From positions 22,092 through 86,091 of the forward strand of contig JAUXPL010000032.1 in NCBI GenBank assembly GCA_030683605.1: a stretch of 64,000 nt of DNA, written 5' to 3'. Source of the DNA: Candidatus Altimarinota bacterium (GTDB taxonomy: Bacteria; Patescibacteriota; Gracilibacteria; BD1-5; UBA6164). The translations under genes were made by a program, and so were the position numbers. Below the pieces are notes generated by a model. That model was not told the origin of the DNA and searched no databases. It worked only from the letters and a program-made list of their open reading frames with translations. This document shows, in pieces, positions 54,013 through 64,000 of this stretch (its first letter is position 1; each line of letters begins with the position of its first letter).

Positions 54013-54531
54013 ATGGATAAAATAAAAGAATTAATAATACATATCGAATCTTTAAAAAATGATCAAAGATTTAATGAAGCTACTAAAATTATAGAAGATG
54101 CTCTAGTAAGATATAATGGTGATTATAGATTATATGAAGAGTTATCTGATATTTATTTATATCAATGAGAATTAGATAAGTGATTAAAATCTGTTAATTA
54201 TGCTTTAAGTTTAAATAATGAATCAGCTACTGGAAATTATCTAAAATGATTTATTTTATTATCTCAAGATAAAATAGTAGAAGCAATTAAATATTTAGAA
54301 TTATCTAACAAAATACTAGCTAATAATTCTGAAGTTTTAAGAAATCTAGGATGGGCTTATACTATGATTTGAAATTCTGAAAGATGAATATCTATATTAA
54401 ATAGAGCATTGATTTTGTCACCAAATGATGATTTAATAACTGAAGATTTGGCAATGGCTCTGATATGAGCATGAAAAATAAATGAATGAAATTGATTATT
54501 GAAAAAAATCTGAAAAAAAATAATGGCATAA
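54013..54531 (+). CDS. TPR-repeat protein
   Basis: A 172-residue all-helical protein with tetratricopeptide repeats: FNEATKIIEDALVRYNGDYR, LYEELSDIYLYQGELDKGLK, ATGNYLKGFILLSQDKIVEA, LRNLGWAYTMIGNSERGISI. TPRs bind other proteins. It lies between dnaN and ftsA, separated from ftsA by a family A repeat. Partner unknown. Confidence 0.85.
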
Positions 54532-54537
54532 AACAAA

Positions 54538-54583
54538 ACCTCTCTCTTGAATTCTCTCCCCCTTATCAGGGGAAAGAGGCTAC
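54538..54583. repeat. Family A repeat between TPR gene and ftsA
   Basis: CTCTCTTGAATTCTCTCCCC then CTTATCAGGGGAAAGAGGCT, starting 7 bases after the TPR stop. Confidence 0.8.
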
Positions 54584-54667
54584 AAGTATAATAAGTAGCA
54601 ACTTTCCTTGATAAAATTAAAAGTATTCAATAAGAGGTATTTTTTAAATTATTAATTATTATTATTT

Positions 54668-55876
54668 ATGAATTTTGTAAAACAAGAAATAAAACCAAAA
54701 ATAGTCTGAATAATTGATATTTGAACATTCAAAATAAGAGTATGAATATGCAAAATTATAAACAGAGATGTTGAATTGGTATGATATTGAGAAAAAAGAC
54801 AAGAGGACGATTATATTGAAATGCAAGAAATCCAAAACTTGAAAGGAGTATCTGAAAACATTTCATTAGCTATTAAAAAAGCTGAAAAAGACTGAGAAAT
54901 TGAAGTAAACGATGTAATTATTAACTTACCTACAACTAATATGTTTTTTGAATTCTCTCAAATTAATCATATAAGAGAAAATAATGAAAACAAAATAGAT
55001 GATATAGAACTATATGAAATAATGAAAAATGTAGAAACTATAGCATTAAAAAAACATTTCAAATCAATAAAAGAATTATCATGATATAAAAAAAGTGATT
55101 TAAAACTTATAATAAGCAATATTTCAAAAATAATATGTGATAATAAAGAAACCAAAATACTATTATGAACAAATCCAAAAGTAGTAAATATATCATTATT
55201 AAATGTATTTATACCTGAATCTAAATATGAAATAATTGACTATATAAAAAAATCTATCAAAAAAAATATAGTAAATATAATTCCTAGTGAATTTGCTATC
55301 ACATGATTATTTAAAGAAGTTAGAGATGTTGTAATAATAGACATTTGAAATTCACATACATCAATAATAGTTAAAAAAGATGATAACATAAAATCAGCAA
55401 AAAAATTAGCTTTTTGAATTAATGACCTAATTAAACAAATTAGAAAAAATTTCAACCTAACAAAAAATGAAATAATTAGAACAATTGATATGGATAGATT
55501 TTTAACTGAAAAAGCAAATTTTCTAGCAATATTTAAAGATGTATTAAGTATAACACTAGACGAAATATTATGATGAGAAATATGTCCTAATAATTTTTTT
55601 ATGATTGGATGATGAGCTAACAAGTTCGTAAAAAACTACCTAAAAAGTATAAACCTAAATGATTGGAATTTAAAAATTGTATGAAATGTAAAATTTATAA
55701 ATCCTAAAATAGATTTTCTAGATGATAAAATAGAAAATAATGATGAATGGATAGATACAGCTAAATCAAATGTAAATATATATGCAATGATAAAAACTAC
55801 TCTAGATTTCATCAAAAAAGATAAAAATAAAATAGAAAAAACACTTAAGCAAGTTATTCATGATTTGGATGCATAG
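54668..55876 (+). CDS. ftsA: Cell division protein FtsA
   Basis: A 402-residue actin-family ATPase that tethers FtsZ to the membrane. Phosphate-1 motif VGIIDIGTFKIRVGICKI (about 14-31), phosphate-2 VVIIDIGNSHTSIIVKK (about 218), adenosine motif NNFFMIGGGANKFVKNYL (about 304). The ending ...KTLKQVIHDLDA lacks an obvious amphipathic membrane-targeting helix. TGA encodes the motif glycines. No ftsZ is in the window. Confidence 0.92.
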
Positions 55877-55879
55877 GCA

Positions 55880-56000
55880 TTAACCCACCTTAATCCTCCC
55901 TAATATTAGAGATGAAATAGCTACAAAATATCTCATCCTCCTGATAATAGAACAGGCAACAGACCACCCCCTACCCCCTCCTTAGTAAGGAGGGGGTAAA
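55880..56000. repeat. Composite family C-type repeat
   Basis: ACCCACCTTAATCCTCCCTA ... followed by CTACAAAATATCTCATCCTC and CCCCCTCCTTAGTAAGGAGG; includes the same 20-bp palindrome as 50590-50618. Starts 4 bases past ftsA. Confidence 0.7.
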
Positions 56001-56022
56001 TATTTACTAAAATATAAAAAAT

Positions 56023-56496
56023 ATGTATTTATTACTTCTCATTCCTGCTTATGTAGTAGTATATTTTCTAATAATTTGGTGGTTTCAAATATTTTTTGAT
56101 ATAAAAGAAAAAGCAGCATATAATTGGAATCATGTATTAATAATTCTAGGAATATACTTCTTAGTAATATACTGAATTTCGTTTATAGACAACCATGAAA
56201 TAGCTAATAGAATACAACATGCAATGTGATGATGATTTTTGATGGTTATACTGACATATTTTTCTATTCTTGCCTCTAAAGAAAATATAAATAAATTCCA
56301 ATTTATATTTTTAGCATTTTTTATAGCTACAACTTTTGGAGTATTTAATGAGCTTGCTGAGTCAGTATTTCAAAACACTCTTAATATACAGTTTGCTCCA
56401 AATATAAATGATACTTGGTTTGATTTATGGGCAAATAGTATCGGTGCTGTATTATGAATAATAATATTTATAAATTTTATATCAAAAAAGAACTAA
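56023..56496 (+). CDS. VanZ-like membrane protein
   Basis: A 157-residue protein with four TM helices (about 1-20, 36-53, 68-85 and 92-110, with a last one near 138-153). DNHEIANRIQHAMGGGFLMV and FGVFNELAESVFQ with NDTWFDLWANSIGAVLGI match the VanZ-like pattern (H...GG; E..Q; D...N..G). VanZ-like proteins are small envelope proteins of unclear biochemical role. Glycines of the GGG are consecutive TGA. Confidence 0.85.
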
Positions 56497-56520
56497 AAAT
56501 ATTTTTAGTTCTTTTTTTGC
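56487..56520 (+). terminator. Terminator of the VanZ-like gene
   Basis: AAAGAACTAAAAATATTTTT then AGTTCTTTTTTT hairpin over the stop codon. Confidence 0.85.
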
Positions 56521-56523
56521 TTA

Positions 56524-57231
56524 TTACGCACTTGTAACTTTTTCTATAAAGAAATCTTCTAGACTTCATTTGATACTTTTAACGTCTTTACTTTCTACTA
56601 TCATATGACCTTTATGAATAATACTTATTCTATCACAGATACTTTCAACATCAGCTAAAATATGAGTATTGAAAAATATTGTAGTTCATTCATTTCTAAG
56701 TGAAACTAATAAATCTTTTACCATTTTTCTTCAAATAGGATCTAGACCACTCATAGGTTCATCCAAAAACAAAAGTTTTGGTTCATTTATGATAGATTGA
56801 GCTAATCAAACTCTTTGTAACATTCATTTTGAATATTCACTTAAAAATTTATTTCAATCTTTTTCTAATCATACCCTTTTTAACAATTCATGTACTTTTT
56901 TATCAAGTTTTGAACCTTCTAGTCAAAAAAACTTACCATTAAACTCTAGAAATTCCTTTCAAGTTAAATGTTTGTATAAATATGTATTTTCAGGCATAAA
57001 TCATACTTTTTTCTTTGACTCTAATGTTAATCATTTTTCACCAAATACAAATATTTCTCACTTTTCTGGTTCAATTAATCACATTATACTTTTCATTGTA
57101 GTTGTTTTACCTGCACCATTTGGTCACAAAAAACCATATATTTCACCTGCATTAACTGAAAAATTAATTCAGAATAATACTTTTTTCTTCGCAAGTGTTT
57201 TTTCAATTTTTTTTACTTCTAATATTTTCAT
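56524..57231 (-). CDS. ABC transporter ATP-binding protein
   Basis: A 235-residue ABC ATPase of the CcmA/NatA type: Walker A LGPNGAGKTTTMKSIMGLIE (about 37), Q-loop VGFMPENTYLYK, signature EYSKGMLQRVGLAQSI (LSGGQ variant YSKGM), Walker B PKLLFLDEPMSGLDP, H-loop FFNTHILADVE. The partner permease is not in the window unless supplied elsewhere; the next minus-strand gene upstream is only a 61-residue membrane protein. Substrate unknown. Confidence 0.93.
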
Positions 57232-57343
57232 TATATTTTTTTAAATAACAAATTAACTCAAAAGAGTTTAACAAGTTTATTCAGAATGTAAAGATTTTGT
57301 TTGATTTTTATATAAATTTTATTTCTATGAAGATACACAACCT

Positions 57344-57470
57344 CACCCTTGTCCACAGGATACACTTTCGGATAAATTCCCTCTCTTTAAAGGTGATGGA
57401 GGCTACAATATAAATATATTTTCTTTTCCTTTTATTCCCTCTCCTCTAAGGAGAGGGTTAGGGTGAGGTT
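57344..57470. repeat. Composite family A/C repeat
   Basis: AACCTCACCCTTGTCCACAG ... GGAGAGGGTTAGGGTGAGGTT: outer inverted ends of family C around a family A-like centre (AAATTCCCTCTCTTTAAAGG then TGATGGAGGCTAC). Confidence 0.8.
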
Positions 57471-57482
57471 GTGTTAATTAAT

Positions 57483-57668
57483 CTATCTAAATATTTTATA
57501 CTTACCAAATTTAACATAATTATCATCTTTTCACTTAACATTCTTAAAAAATGCTAATAAATTTAATCACACAAAAATAAAGAATCATCATATTAGATAA
57601 GCCAAAATTTCAGGAGCCAGTATTATAATTATTCAAAAAATAATTAATGCATATGGAAATATTTTCAT
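57483..57668 (-). CDS. Small membrane protein
   Basis: A 61-residue protein with two hydrophobic stretches (MKIFPYALIIFGIIIILAPE; AYLIGGFFIFVGLNLLAFF) and a basic tail (KNVKGKDDNYVKFGKYKIF). Four TGA glycines. It is 250 bases upstream of the ABC ATPase on the same strand; a repeat lies between. Function unknown. Confidence 0.68.
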
Positions 57669-57686
57669 AATTTTCTATTATTATCT

Positions 57687-57800
57687 TTTATTTCTCCCTT
57701 TTCCAAAGGGAGTACCCGCAGGGGGAGGGATTAAAACCATAGTACATAATTCCTTAAGTTAATGGTATTGGCCCGAAGGGAGGTATCCTATGGACAGGGA
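57687..57800. repeat. Inverted family B/A composite repeat
   Basis: Reads as the reverse complement of the 9675-9805 block: TTTCTCCCTTTTCCAAAGGG then AGTACCCGCAGGGGGAGGGA, followed by AAGGGAGGTATCCTATGGAC. Located after murA. Confidence 0.8.
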
Positions 57801-57810
57801 AGGAATATAC

Positions 57811-59082
57811 TTATGCTATTTTCATTTCTGCTTCTTTTATATCAGCTCATAATCATTGTAATTTTTCTACAAATTTTTCATATCACCTATATATGTATTC
57901 TACATTTGTGATTTTTGTTTCTCAACTAGCAATTAATCACGCTATAACCATAGCTGCTCATGCTCTCAAATCCCAAGATGTAACTGTTGAACCTCATCTT
58001 AAATTATTTGGTCAAAAAATCAATGCTTCATGTGGATTCATAATGGCTAAATTACATTTCATTTTTTCTAATTCTACCAAGAAATTAAGTCTTCATTCAA
58101 ATAATACTTCATGTATTTTACTTACTCATTCAGCTTGAGTCATAAGTATTGCGAATGGTGATTGTAAATCTGTAGGAAAAGCTGGAAATATATTTGTTTG
58201 TATTGATATCGATTTCAATTTTTCAGCTCTAAATACTCTCAAAACATCATTTCACATATCTTGTACTTTTACTCCTGCTTCTTTTAACTTTTCTATAAAA
58301 GTATACAAATCATCTATTCTAGCATCAACTACATCAATGTATTCTTTTGATGCTAATGCTCAAATAATCATATATGTACCTGATTCTATATAATCTGTAA
58401 CAACATCAAATTCTAAATTATTAGATAATTTTTCTACTCAAGTGATAATTATTTCATGATTGTATCTGATTTTGATATCTGCTCATGCTTTTCTCAAAAA
58501 ATCTATCAAACACATTACATGAGGTTCTGTTGCAGAGTTTCTGATGTATGTTTCCCCTGGTCTAAGTACATTTGCAACGATTAAATTTTCAGTAGAACTT
58601 ACTCAAAAACTAGCATTTAATTCTCTAGTTCCAGATTGCAAATTACCAGAAATAGTAATATTTTCTCAATCAAATTTAGAAGGATATCAAATAGCTTCTA
58701 ATCAGTTTAAGTGAGCATCTATTGGTCTCTTCCCTATGCTACATCAACCTGGAAAAGGTATTTTTATATCTCAAAAGAAATACAATAATGGAGATAATAA
58801 AAAAATTGATGATCTAATTTTCTTAATTTTTTCAAAATTTAAGTTTTCATTTGTTATGTTTGTTGAATCTAGATTCAAACTAGTTCATTCCCAACTATAC
58901 TGTACTCAAATTCACTCTAAAATATCTAAAAATGTATTTACATCTCAGATTTTTGGAACTCTATTTAATTTCACTTTTCATCTTATAAGCAAAGAAGCTC
59001 ATAATATTGGTAGAGCAGCATTTTTTGATCAACTTACGTTAACTGTTCAGCTTAACTCTTTTTGTCATTTGACTACTAACAC
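57811..59082 (-). CDS. murA: UDP-N-acetylglucosamine 1-carboxyvinyltransferase
   Basis: A 423-residue MurA, the first committed step of peptidoglycan synthesis. N-terminus MLVVKGQKELSGTVNVSGSK then NAALPILGASLL; catalytic loop region IPFPGGCSIGKRPIDAHLNG keeps the Cys (GGCSIGKR) that fosfomycin targets; later YIESGTYMIIGALAS and FPTDLQSPFAILMTQAEG; end GGSTVTSWDLRAGAAMVIAG. GTG start chosen because an in-frame TAA lies three codons upstream. TGA glycines are frequent. Confidence 0.95.
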
Positions 59083-59208
59083 ATTTTTAAATTATCATAT
59101 AAACTAGATTTACATTATATTTATTATTTTTCAATTTTCAATTTTGATTTTACAATATTTTGAATATAATTTTTTAGTCAAAATTTAAATAACTAATAAG
59201 CAAAAAAA

Positions 59209-61107
59209 ATGTTTGAAATAAGCACTAAAAAAGTAGATTTTGAAAGAAGTAATATTCTAATTAAAAGAAACATTAGTCTAGATAATGACCTAGATTGTTT
59301 CATTCAAATAAGCACAAATGAAGCAAATTTTTGAGATTTATTACTAAATAATATATTAGATTTTATAATCGATAAAATTTCAAAAAATAATACATATAAT
59401 GACTTTAGTATTTCTCTGGAAAGCATAAATTCATTTATAAAAAAATGGGAAACAGATTCTGAAAAAGAAATTAAATATGACATAATAATATCAATACTGA
59501 ATGATAATAATTATATTTTTTCTACTACATGAAAAGCTTCTTGTTATTTAATGAATAATAAAAATGAAGTAATTGAATTAACGAATAAAGATGATAATAA
59601 AAAATACTTCAGTTATATATCTAGCTGAGATGTAATAAATAATGATATAATTGTCACTTCAACTAAAAGATTACTAAATTATTTATCAAAAAGTGATTTA
59701 ATAGATTGAATTGTATTATCTGAGGATATAAAAATATTTAATAAAAATATATATAATATTCTTTTAAGTGAAAAATTAGAAGACAATGTATTAGTTAGTT
59801 CATTAAAATTTAATTCAAATGAACCAGAAATTAAAGATTGAAAATTTGATATATTAAAGGAATATTTAATAAAAATATTAGATAATAGATTTTTTAAAAC
59901 TTCATTTTGATATCTTTTAGTATTAAAAGATAAAGCAAATGAACAATCTAAAATGATAAAAAATATAATATTGTTGGCAGTAATAATAGCATCTATAATG
60001 TTTTTGTATTCTATACTTTCTACAGTTGTATCTATATCTACTCAAAATGAAAAAAAAGATTTAGCATCAGAAAATGTAATTAAAGCTAGAAATTACTTAA
60101 AAATTGCATCAGAAAATGTAACTAATTCATCATTATTTGAAGAAAATATAACAAAATCTGAGGAATTACTAAAATTAATAAAAAAAGATGAGATATTTAT
60201 TAATGACATAGCAAAAATAACTGAAGATATAAGTATATTAAAAAAACAATTTAATAAGATAGAAGTATTCAAAGAAACTCCAGAAAATATTATATATTCT
60301 GGTAATCTTGATAATCCTGTAAAAATATTAAAAAACAACCTAAAAACATATGTAGTTACAAAAAAATGAGTAATATGACCAATCATACCAAATTCAACAC
60401 CTAAAAATTATACTTTTAGTTCATTAGAGGATAATGAATTCTTTATAGATGCAACTTTTATGTGAGAATCAATGTATCTACTGACTAGTCTTTCTAAAGT
60501 AGTAGAATTCACAAAAAATTGATATTTAAGCTACAAAGATGTATCAGGTCAATCTACTTGGGAAAAATCAAAAGAAATATCATCATTTTGAAAAAATTTA
60601 TATCTAAGGTGAGTTGATAATCAAATATATAAACATGAGCTATTTTGATGAAAATTCAAGACTTGAGTAAAATATATAAAATGAGATGATTTAACACAAA
60701 TATGAAATATATTATCTATAGATATTGATGGTTGATTTTATATATTAAAAAAAGATTTAAGTATTATAAAATTTTTCTATTATCCATATAGACTAGAAAA
60801 AATAGTAATAAATAAATTACCAGAAAATTATAACTTAGAAAAAGAAAGCTGAATATCAGATATAAAAACAAGAATAGATTTAAATTATGTATATTTGTTA
60901 CTAAATAATAAAATATGGGTATTTAAACCAAATACAACTGATTATAAAAGTACAAAAAGTTTAACATATATATGACAAATTGAATCAGAAAAAGAAGAAA
61001 TAAAAGATTTTTATATAAATCGCGACTGAGAAATAGTTATACTAAACAGCAAATGATTATATTTGGTAAATTTTGAAATTAGTGATGATAAATTACTAAT
61101 CAGATAA
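59209..61107 (+). CDS. Membrane protein with PP2C-like N-terminal domain
   Basis: A 632-residue protein. The N-terminal region (about 1-235) resembles a divergent PP2C phosphatase-type fold (IIISILNDNNYIFSTTGKAS then CYLMNNKNEVIEL; ISSGDVINNDIIVTSTKRLL) without clear metal-binding aspartates. One TM helix (about 249-270, IILLAVIIASIMFLYSIL), a helical segment (about 280-370), then a beta-rich C-terminal domain with repeated short strand motifs (about 385-632) like a propeller. Extracellular sensor plus cytoplasmic pseudophosphatase is one reading. No neighbour suggests a pathway. Confidence 0.72.
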
Positions 61108-61231
61108 TTAAAAACTATATAAAAAACTTATTTAGAACATAAAAATAAAAAAACTAAAGAAAAGTTTGCAAATATTACAATTATGAATAAAATTTGCTCA
61201 CTTTTTATTTAATATATCAAAATCATAGATT

Positions 61232-61819
61232 ATGGAAAACCTAAATTTAAATGCGGAAATAAGAACTACAGAGGAAAAATTAAGTGAAGTTAGAACTTCT
61301 AAAATGGTTCCAGCAGTAGTTTATGGTAGACATCAAGAACCTATTTTAATTAAAGTAGATAATTCAGATTTCTTAAGAACTTTCAGAAAATCTGGTGAAA
61401 GTCATATCATAAATTTATCTGTTGATGGTAAAAATATAGAAGTTTTAGTACATGAAGTTCAAAAAGAACCAGTTTCTTGAGGTTTCTTACATATAGACTT
61501 TTTTGCAATTACAAAATGAGAAAAAGTTCATACTAAAATTCATTTACAATTAGTTTGAGTATCTCAAGCAGTAAAAGAATGAGCAGTAATTGAACAACAC
61601 ATTAAAGATATAGAAGTTAAAATATTACCATCTGATTTAGTTGATGCTATTGAAGTTGATATAACAGCTTTGAATGAAATTTGAGATCATATAAAAATAT
61701 CTGATTTAAAAATTAATTCTAATATTGAAGTATTAACTAGTGATGCTATTATTGTATCTGCTAGTAAACCAGCTAAAATAGAAATAGTAGAAACTACTAC
61801 TGAAACTGTAGCAGAATAA
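61232..61819 (+). CDS. rplY: 50S ribosomal protein bL25/Ctc
   Basis: A 195-residue long-form bL25 (Ctc). N-terminal 5S-rRNA-binding domain: NAEIRTTEEKLSEVRTSKMV then PAVVYGRHQEPILIKVD and EVLVHEVQKEPVSGGFLHID. C-terminal TL5-type domain: VGVSQAVKEGAVIEQHIKDI and ISDLKINSNIEVLTSDAII. TGA glycines are few in the first half and present later. Terminator follows. Confidence 0.94.
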
Positions 61820-61837
61820 TTTTTTAAAAAAGATTTC

Positions 61838-61882
61838 TAAAAAATAACATTTGATATATAATTCAAATGTTATTTTTTATAA
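61838..61882 (+). terminator. Terminator of rplY
   Basis: AAAATAACATTTGATATATA then ATTCAAATGTTATTTTTT hairpin with T run. Confidence 0.85.
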
Positions 61883-61980
61883 CAAAAAATTAAAATCTCC
61901 CTAAATTAGTTACAATAGGTCTCTCAACAACCTTAATAATGGGAACTAAAAAGGGATAATACTTATAACCAAACCAAAAT

Positions 61981-62301
61981 ATGAAAGTAAAAATTTATTG
62001 AACACCAGAAAATACGGAAGTGTTACTAAATAAAGTAAATTCTACTCTAGAAGAACTATGATTATCTGACTTCATACAAGTAGAAACTACTCTAGATGAA
62101 GAACTAAAAAATGAACTAAATATTACTAAAGAACCAGCATTAATAGTAGAAGAAGAAGCTATAGATTTCAAAGATACAATTTTTGAATGAATAATCCCTG
62201 AAGATGAAGAATTAAAATCTATGTTTATAAGTATTATTGGAGGATGAGAATCAGAATGATGATGTGCCCCTGGTTGATGTGGAAGTGGATGTAGTTGTTA
62301 A
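61981..62301 (+). CDS. Thioredoxin-fold protein with Cys-rich tail, active-site Cys lost
   Basis: A 106-residue protein. MKVKIYGTPENTEVLLNKVN follows the thioredoxin_3/redox-active-disulfide-2 pattern (MKIKVLGxGCxxCxxL) but TPEN replaces the CxxC. The fold continues with a cis-Pro strand ELNITKEPALIVEEEAIDFK. The last 15 residues are GGCAPGGCGSGCSC, a Gly/Cys tail that may bind metal or supply the redox thiols. Glycines of the tail are partly TGA. Function unknown. Confidence 0.75.
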
Positions 62302-62303
62302 TA

Positions 62304-62350
62304 TAAAAAAAGCTAGAGATATAGCAATGCTATATCTCTAGCTTTTTTTA
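62304..62350 (+). terminator. Terminator of the thioredoxin-like gene
   Basis: AAAAAAGCTAGAGATATAGC then AATGCTATATCTCTAGCTTTTTTT: long perfect stem with T run. Confidence 0.9.
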
Positions 62351-62369
62351 TATTATAAATCTGTTAGAA

Positions 62370-63779
62370 TTACTGTTCATCAGTAGTAGTTCAGCTTGTT
62401 TTTCTAATAATTGTAAAACGATTTGTATATACTTCTTTTCAATTAGAATCGAAATATTTTATATTATAAACATTAGTTCAAACACTTAAATTATTATTTG
62501 TAGTTGATGCATGATATCTCCAAGTAGATCAGTTAAATGAACTAAGAGGAAAATCATTAACAGTAACTTTAGTTATTCATTTTACTAATACAGATCATCT
62601 AATTGTTACAAAATCATCAAAAGTAGTATATGTTTCTTTTGTTGTAGGCTCAGTAAAAGTAAATTGACTTCAATCAACATCAAAAGTTTGAACATTGAAT
62701 CATCTTTTAATTACGGTATTATTATCAGGAGTTTCTCATCAATCAAAATAAACTACATAAACAAATTTTGATAATAAATCTTCTGAATCATCATATACCT
62801 TGAATACTAAATTATTCTCTTGATTTTTTACTGATATATTTTCAAATTTAAATGACTTTAATTTTGTATTTAAAACTGCATCTATTCAATTAAGAGTTAT
62901 TTTAGTTATTTCTTCATCACTATAATTACCAGAAATATTAATATTTTCTGAGGAAACATATGATTCATCAGAAAGATTTGAAAAAGTTAATAAACTATTT
63001 ACAGATGTAGATTTATCACTTTTAACTACTTTTCAAGTTGAAGTTTTATCATCTGCTTCTGTTTCTTCATCTAATGATCCTGATTCAGTTTCAGATTTTA
63101 TATAACTTGCTCAATTATTTAATATAAACCAATCTGATTGTTTATAAAAATCATCTATATTATCTTTTAATAGAGATAAATTCAAATCTTGCTTACTTGC
63201 ATCTAATCTAGATACTGTTACCTTTTGACCAGCTCATAAAACTGTAGATTTACCTACTAAATTTTCTACTTCAGCAGTTCAGCTTAAAAGATAAACAGTA
63301 CTTCACATTTCATTTTGTCAAAATGAAATGTGTGTATTTGCTCAAACATTTATTTTTGCAAATTTCATATCCACATTAACTTCTGAAGATGAATCTAACC
63401 ATAAATCAGAAGAATATAAAGAAAAAAATCCATTTTCCATATACTTAAATTCTCATAATTTATCCAGTCTAAATTTTCAAATTCATTCCATAACAAGAGA
63501 TGCATTTCATTCTTTTACAATTATTTTCTCTCATTTGTATAGTGATATATCTCACTCTATTTTCTTTTTAGTATCTCACTGATATACAATATATGCTTCA
63601 CTATTAGTTCAATTTATTTTTACGTCAAATCAAACTTTATTCTCTGGGTCAATTTTTGGTGTATTATTATCTCAAGAAAAAACAGAAAATAATAGCAATA
63701 TTACTAATAATCAACCAATAATTGGAACCATATAATCTCTTAATCATTTTTGAATATTATTATTCCTTCTAGAATTCAT
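62370..63779 (-). CDS. FecR-domain membrane protein
   Basis: A 469-residue anchored protein: TM helix at about 20-38 (VPIIGGLLVILLLFSVFS), then a FecR-type beta domain (about 50-210) with YIVYQGDTKKKIEGDISLYK, SLVMEGIGKFRLDKLGEFKY, FAKINVGANTHISFGQNEMG and STVYLLSGTAEVENLVGKST. A linker and two Ig-like beta segments (about 290-460) follow. FecR domains elsewhere transmit signals to anti-sigma factors; in this lineage they are found alone. A sensory or surface role is likely. Confidence 0.82.
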
Positions 63780-63925
63780 TATTTAATATTTAGTTATATA
63801 AAATATGTTTATCTGATTATAAGTATTAATATTAAAATTTCAACTCAAAAAAGGTTTTTTTTATTAAGGAAGGTCTGAAAAACTATTTAATTTTGATAAA
63901 ATACTATATTTTTTAGGAAATTTTT

Positions 63926-64000
63926 ATGAATAAAATTTTTACTTTAGCTATTCTAAGGGAAAAATTTTTGAGTGAAAATTTACAAAAAAGATGTATTTTT
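63926..64000 (+). CDS. Start of a gene cut by the window end (tentative)
   Basis: ATG with an upstream AGGA (9 bases before) opens a frame MNKIFTLAILREKFLSENLQ and continues to the window edge with no stop. Only 25 codons are visible and no family can be named. The AGGA spacing is better than in most genes here. Confidence 0.35.
   Translation, partial: MNKIFTLAILREKFLSENLQKRCIF

Overview
The window is a strongly AT-rich bacterial chromosome segment that only makes sense if UGA is read as glycine (genetic code 25), as in Absconditabacteria (SR1) and Gracilibacteria of the candidate phyla radiation. Almost every gene is cut into pieces by in-frame TGA under the standard code, and the pieces join into full-length families when TGA is Gly. 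DnaJ zinc-finger glycines (CxxCxGxG), the histidine kinase G boxes, and Walker A motifs are encoded by TGA. A tRNA with anticodon UCA, a C35/U73 glycine-like identity set and encoded CCA lies at 34632-34710. No rRNA and no CRISPR array were seen.

Layout. 1-1720: ribosomal proteins L31, L10 (with leader/attenuator) and L7/L12. 1740-3190: three small genes that look foreign: they have Shine-Dalgarno sites, do not use TGA as glycine, and two end in TGA; one is a PEP-CTERM protein. 3260-7773: a two-component system, a DUF302 protein, a protein with repeated MshEN-like motifs and an HD-GYP phosphodiesterase. 7894-14531: a defence-like block on the minus strand (Dam-type methylase, ATPase with C-terminal DUF4357, PD-(D/E)XK nuclease, small HTH gene, second methylase, Bro-N protein). 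15053-18349: PCMT and a PEP-utilising enzyme with a rifampicin-phosphotransferase-like domain order.

18741-24606 is the most unusual stretch. Direct copies of a spacer-terminator sequence that belongs downstream of tRNA-Lys bracket about 5 kb holding an ADP-ribosyltransferase-like protein, two unknown proteins, a SpoT-type HD protein and an M15-type peptidase. The right side is a tandem array of tRNA-Lys 3'-fragments, an intact tRNA-Lys(UUU), a GIY-YIG gene overlapping that tRNA, and a lone tRNA 5'-half.

24700-42007: truB, lepB, a 1695-residue PKD surface protein with a repeated PDWLKGSF motif in its cytoplasmic tail, a DsbA-like thiol oxidoreductase, HIT protein, rsmE, the UGA-decoding tRNA, a CmpX-like membrane protein, an SLH/PKD/thrombospondin-3 surface protein, a SpoU methylase, a VirD4-like ATPase and dnaJ. 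42081-64000: a PLD-family protein, large membrane-anchored proteins, a two-subunit 2-oxoacid:acceptor oxidoreductase, rsmI, a short PriA-like protein carrying an in-frame copy of an intergenic repeat, dnaN, a TPR protein, ftsA, a VanZ-like protein, an ABC ATPase, murA, a PP2C-like membrane protein, rplY, a thioredoxin-like protein and a FecR-like protein.

Together the genes give translation, replication clamp, envelope/division and a small energy module (pyruvate/2-oxoacid oxidation, PEP-type enzyme), with much surface, signalling and defence content, which fits an episymbiotic or predatory lifestyle (inference). Several families of GC-richer palindromic repeats are scattered between genes.
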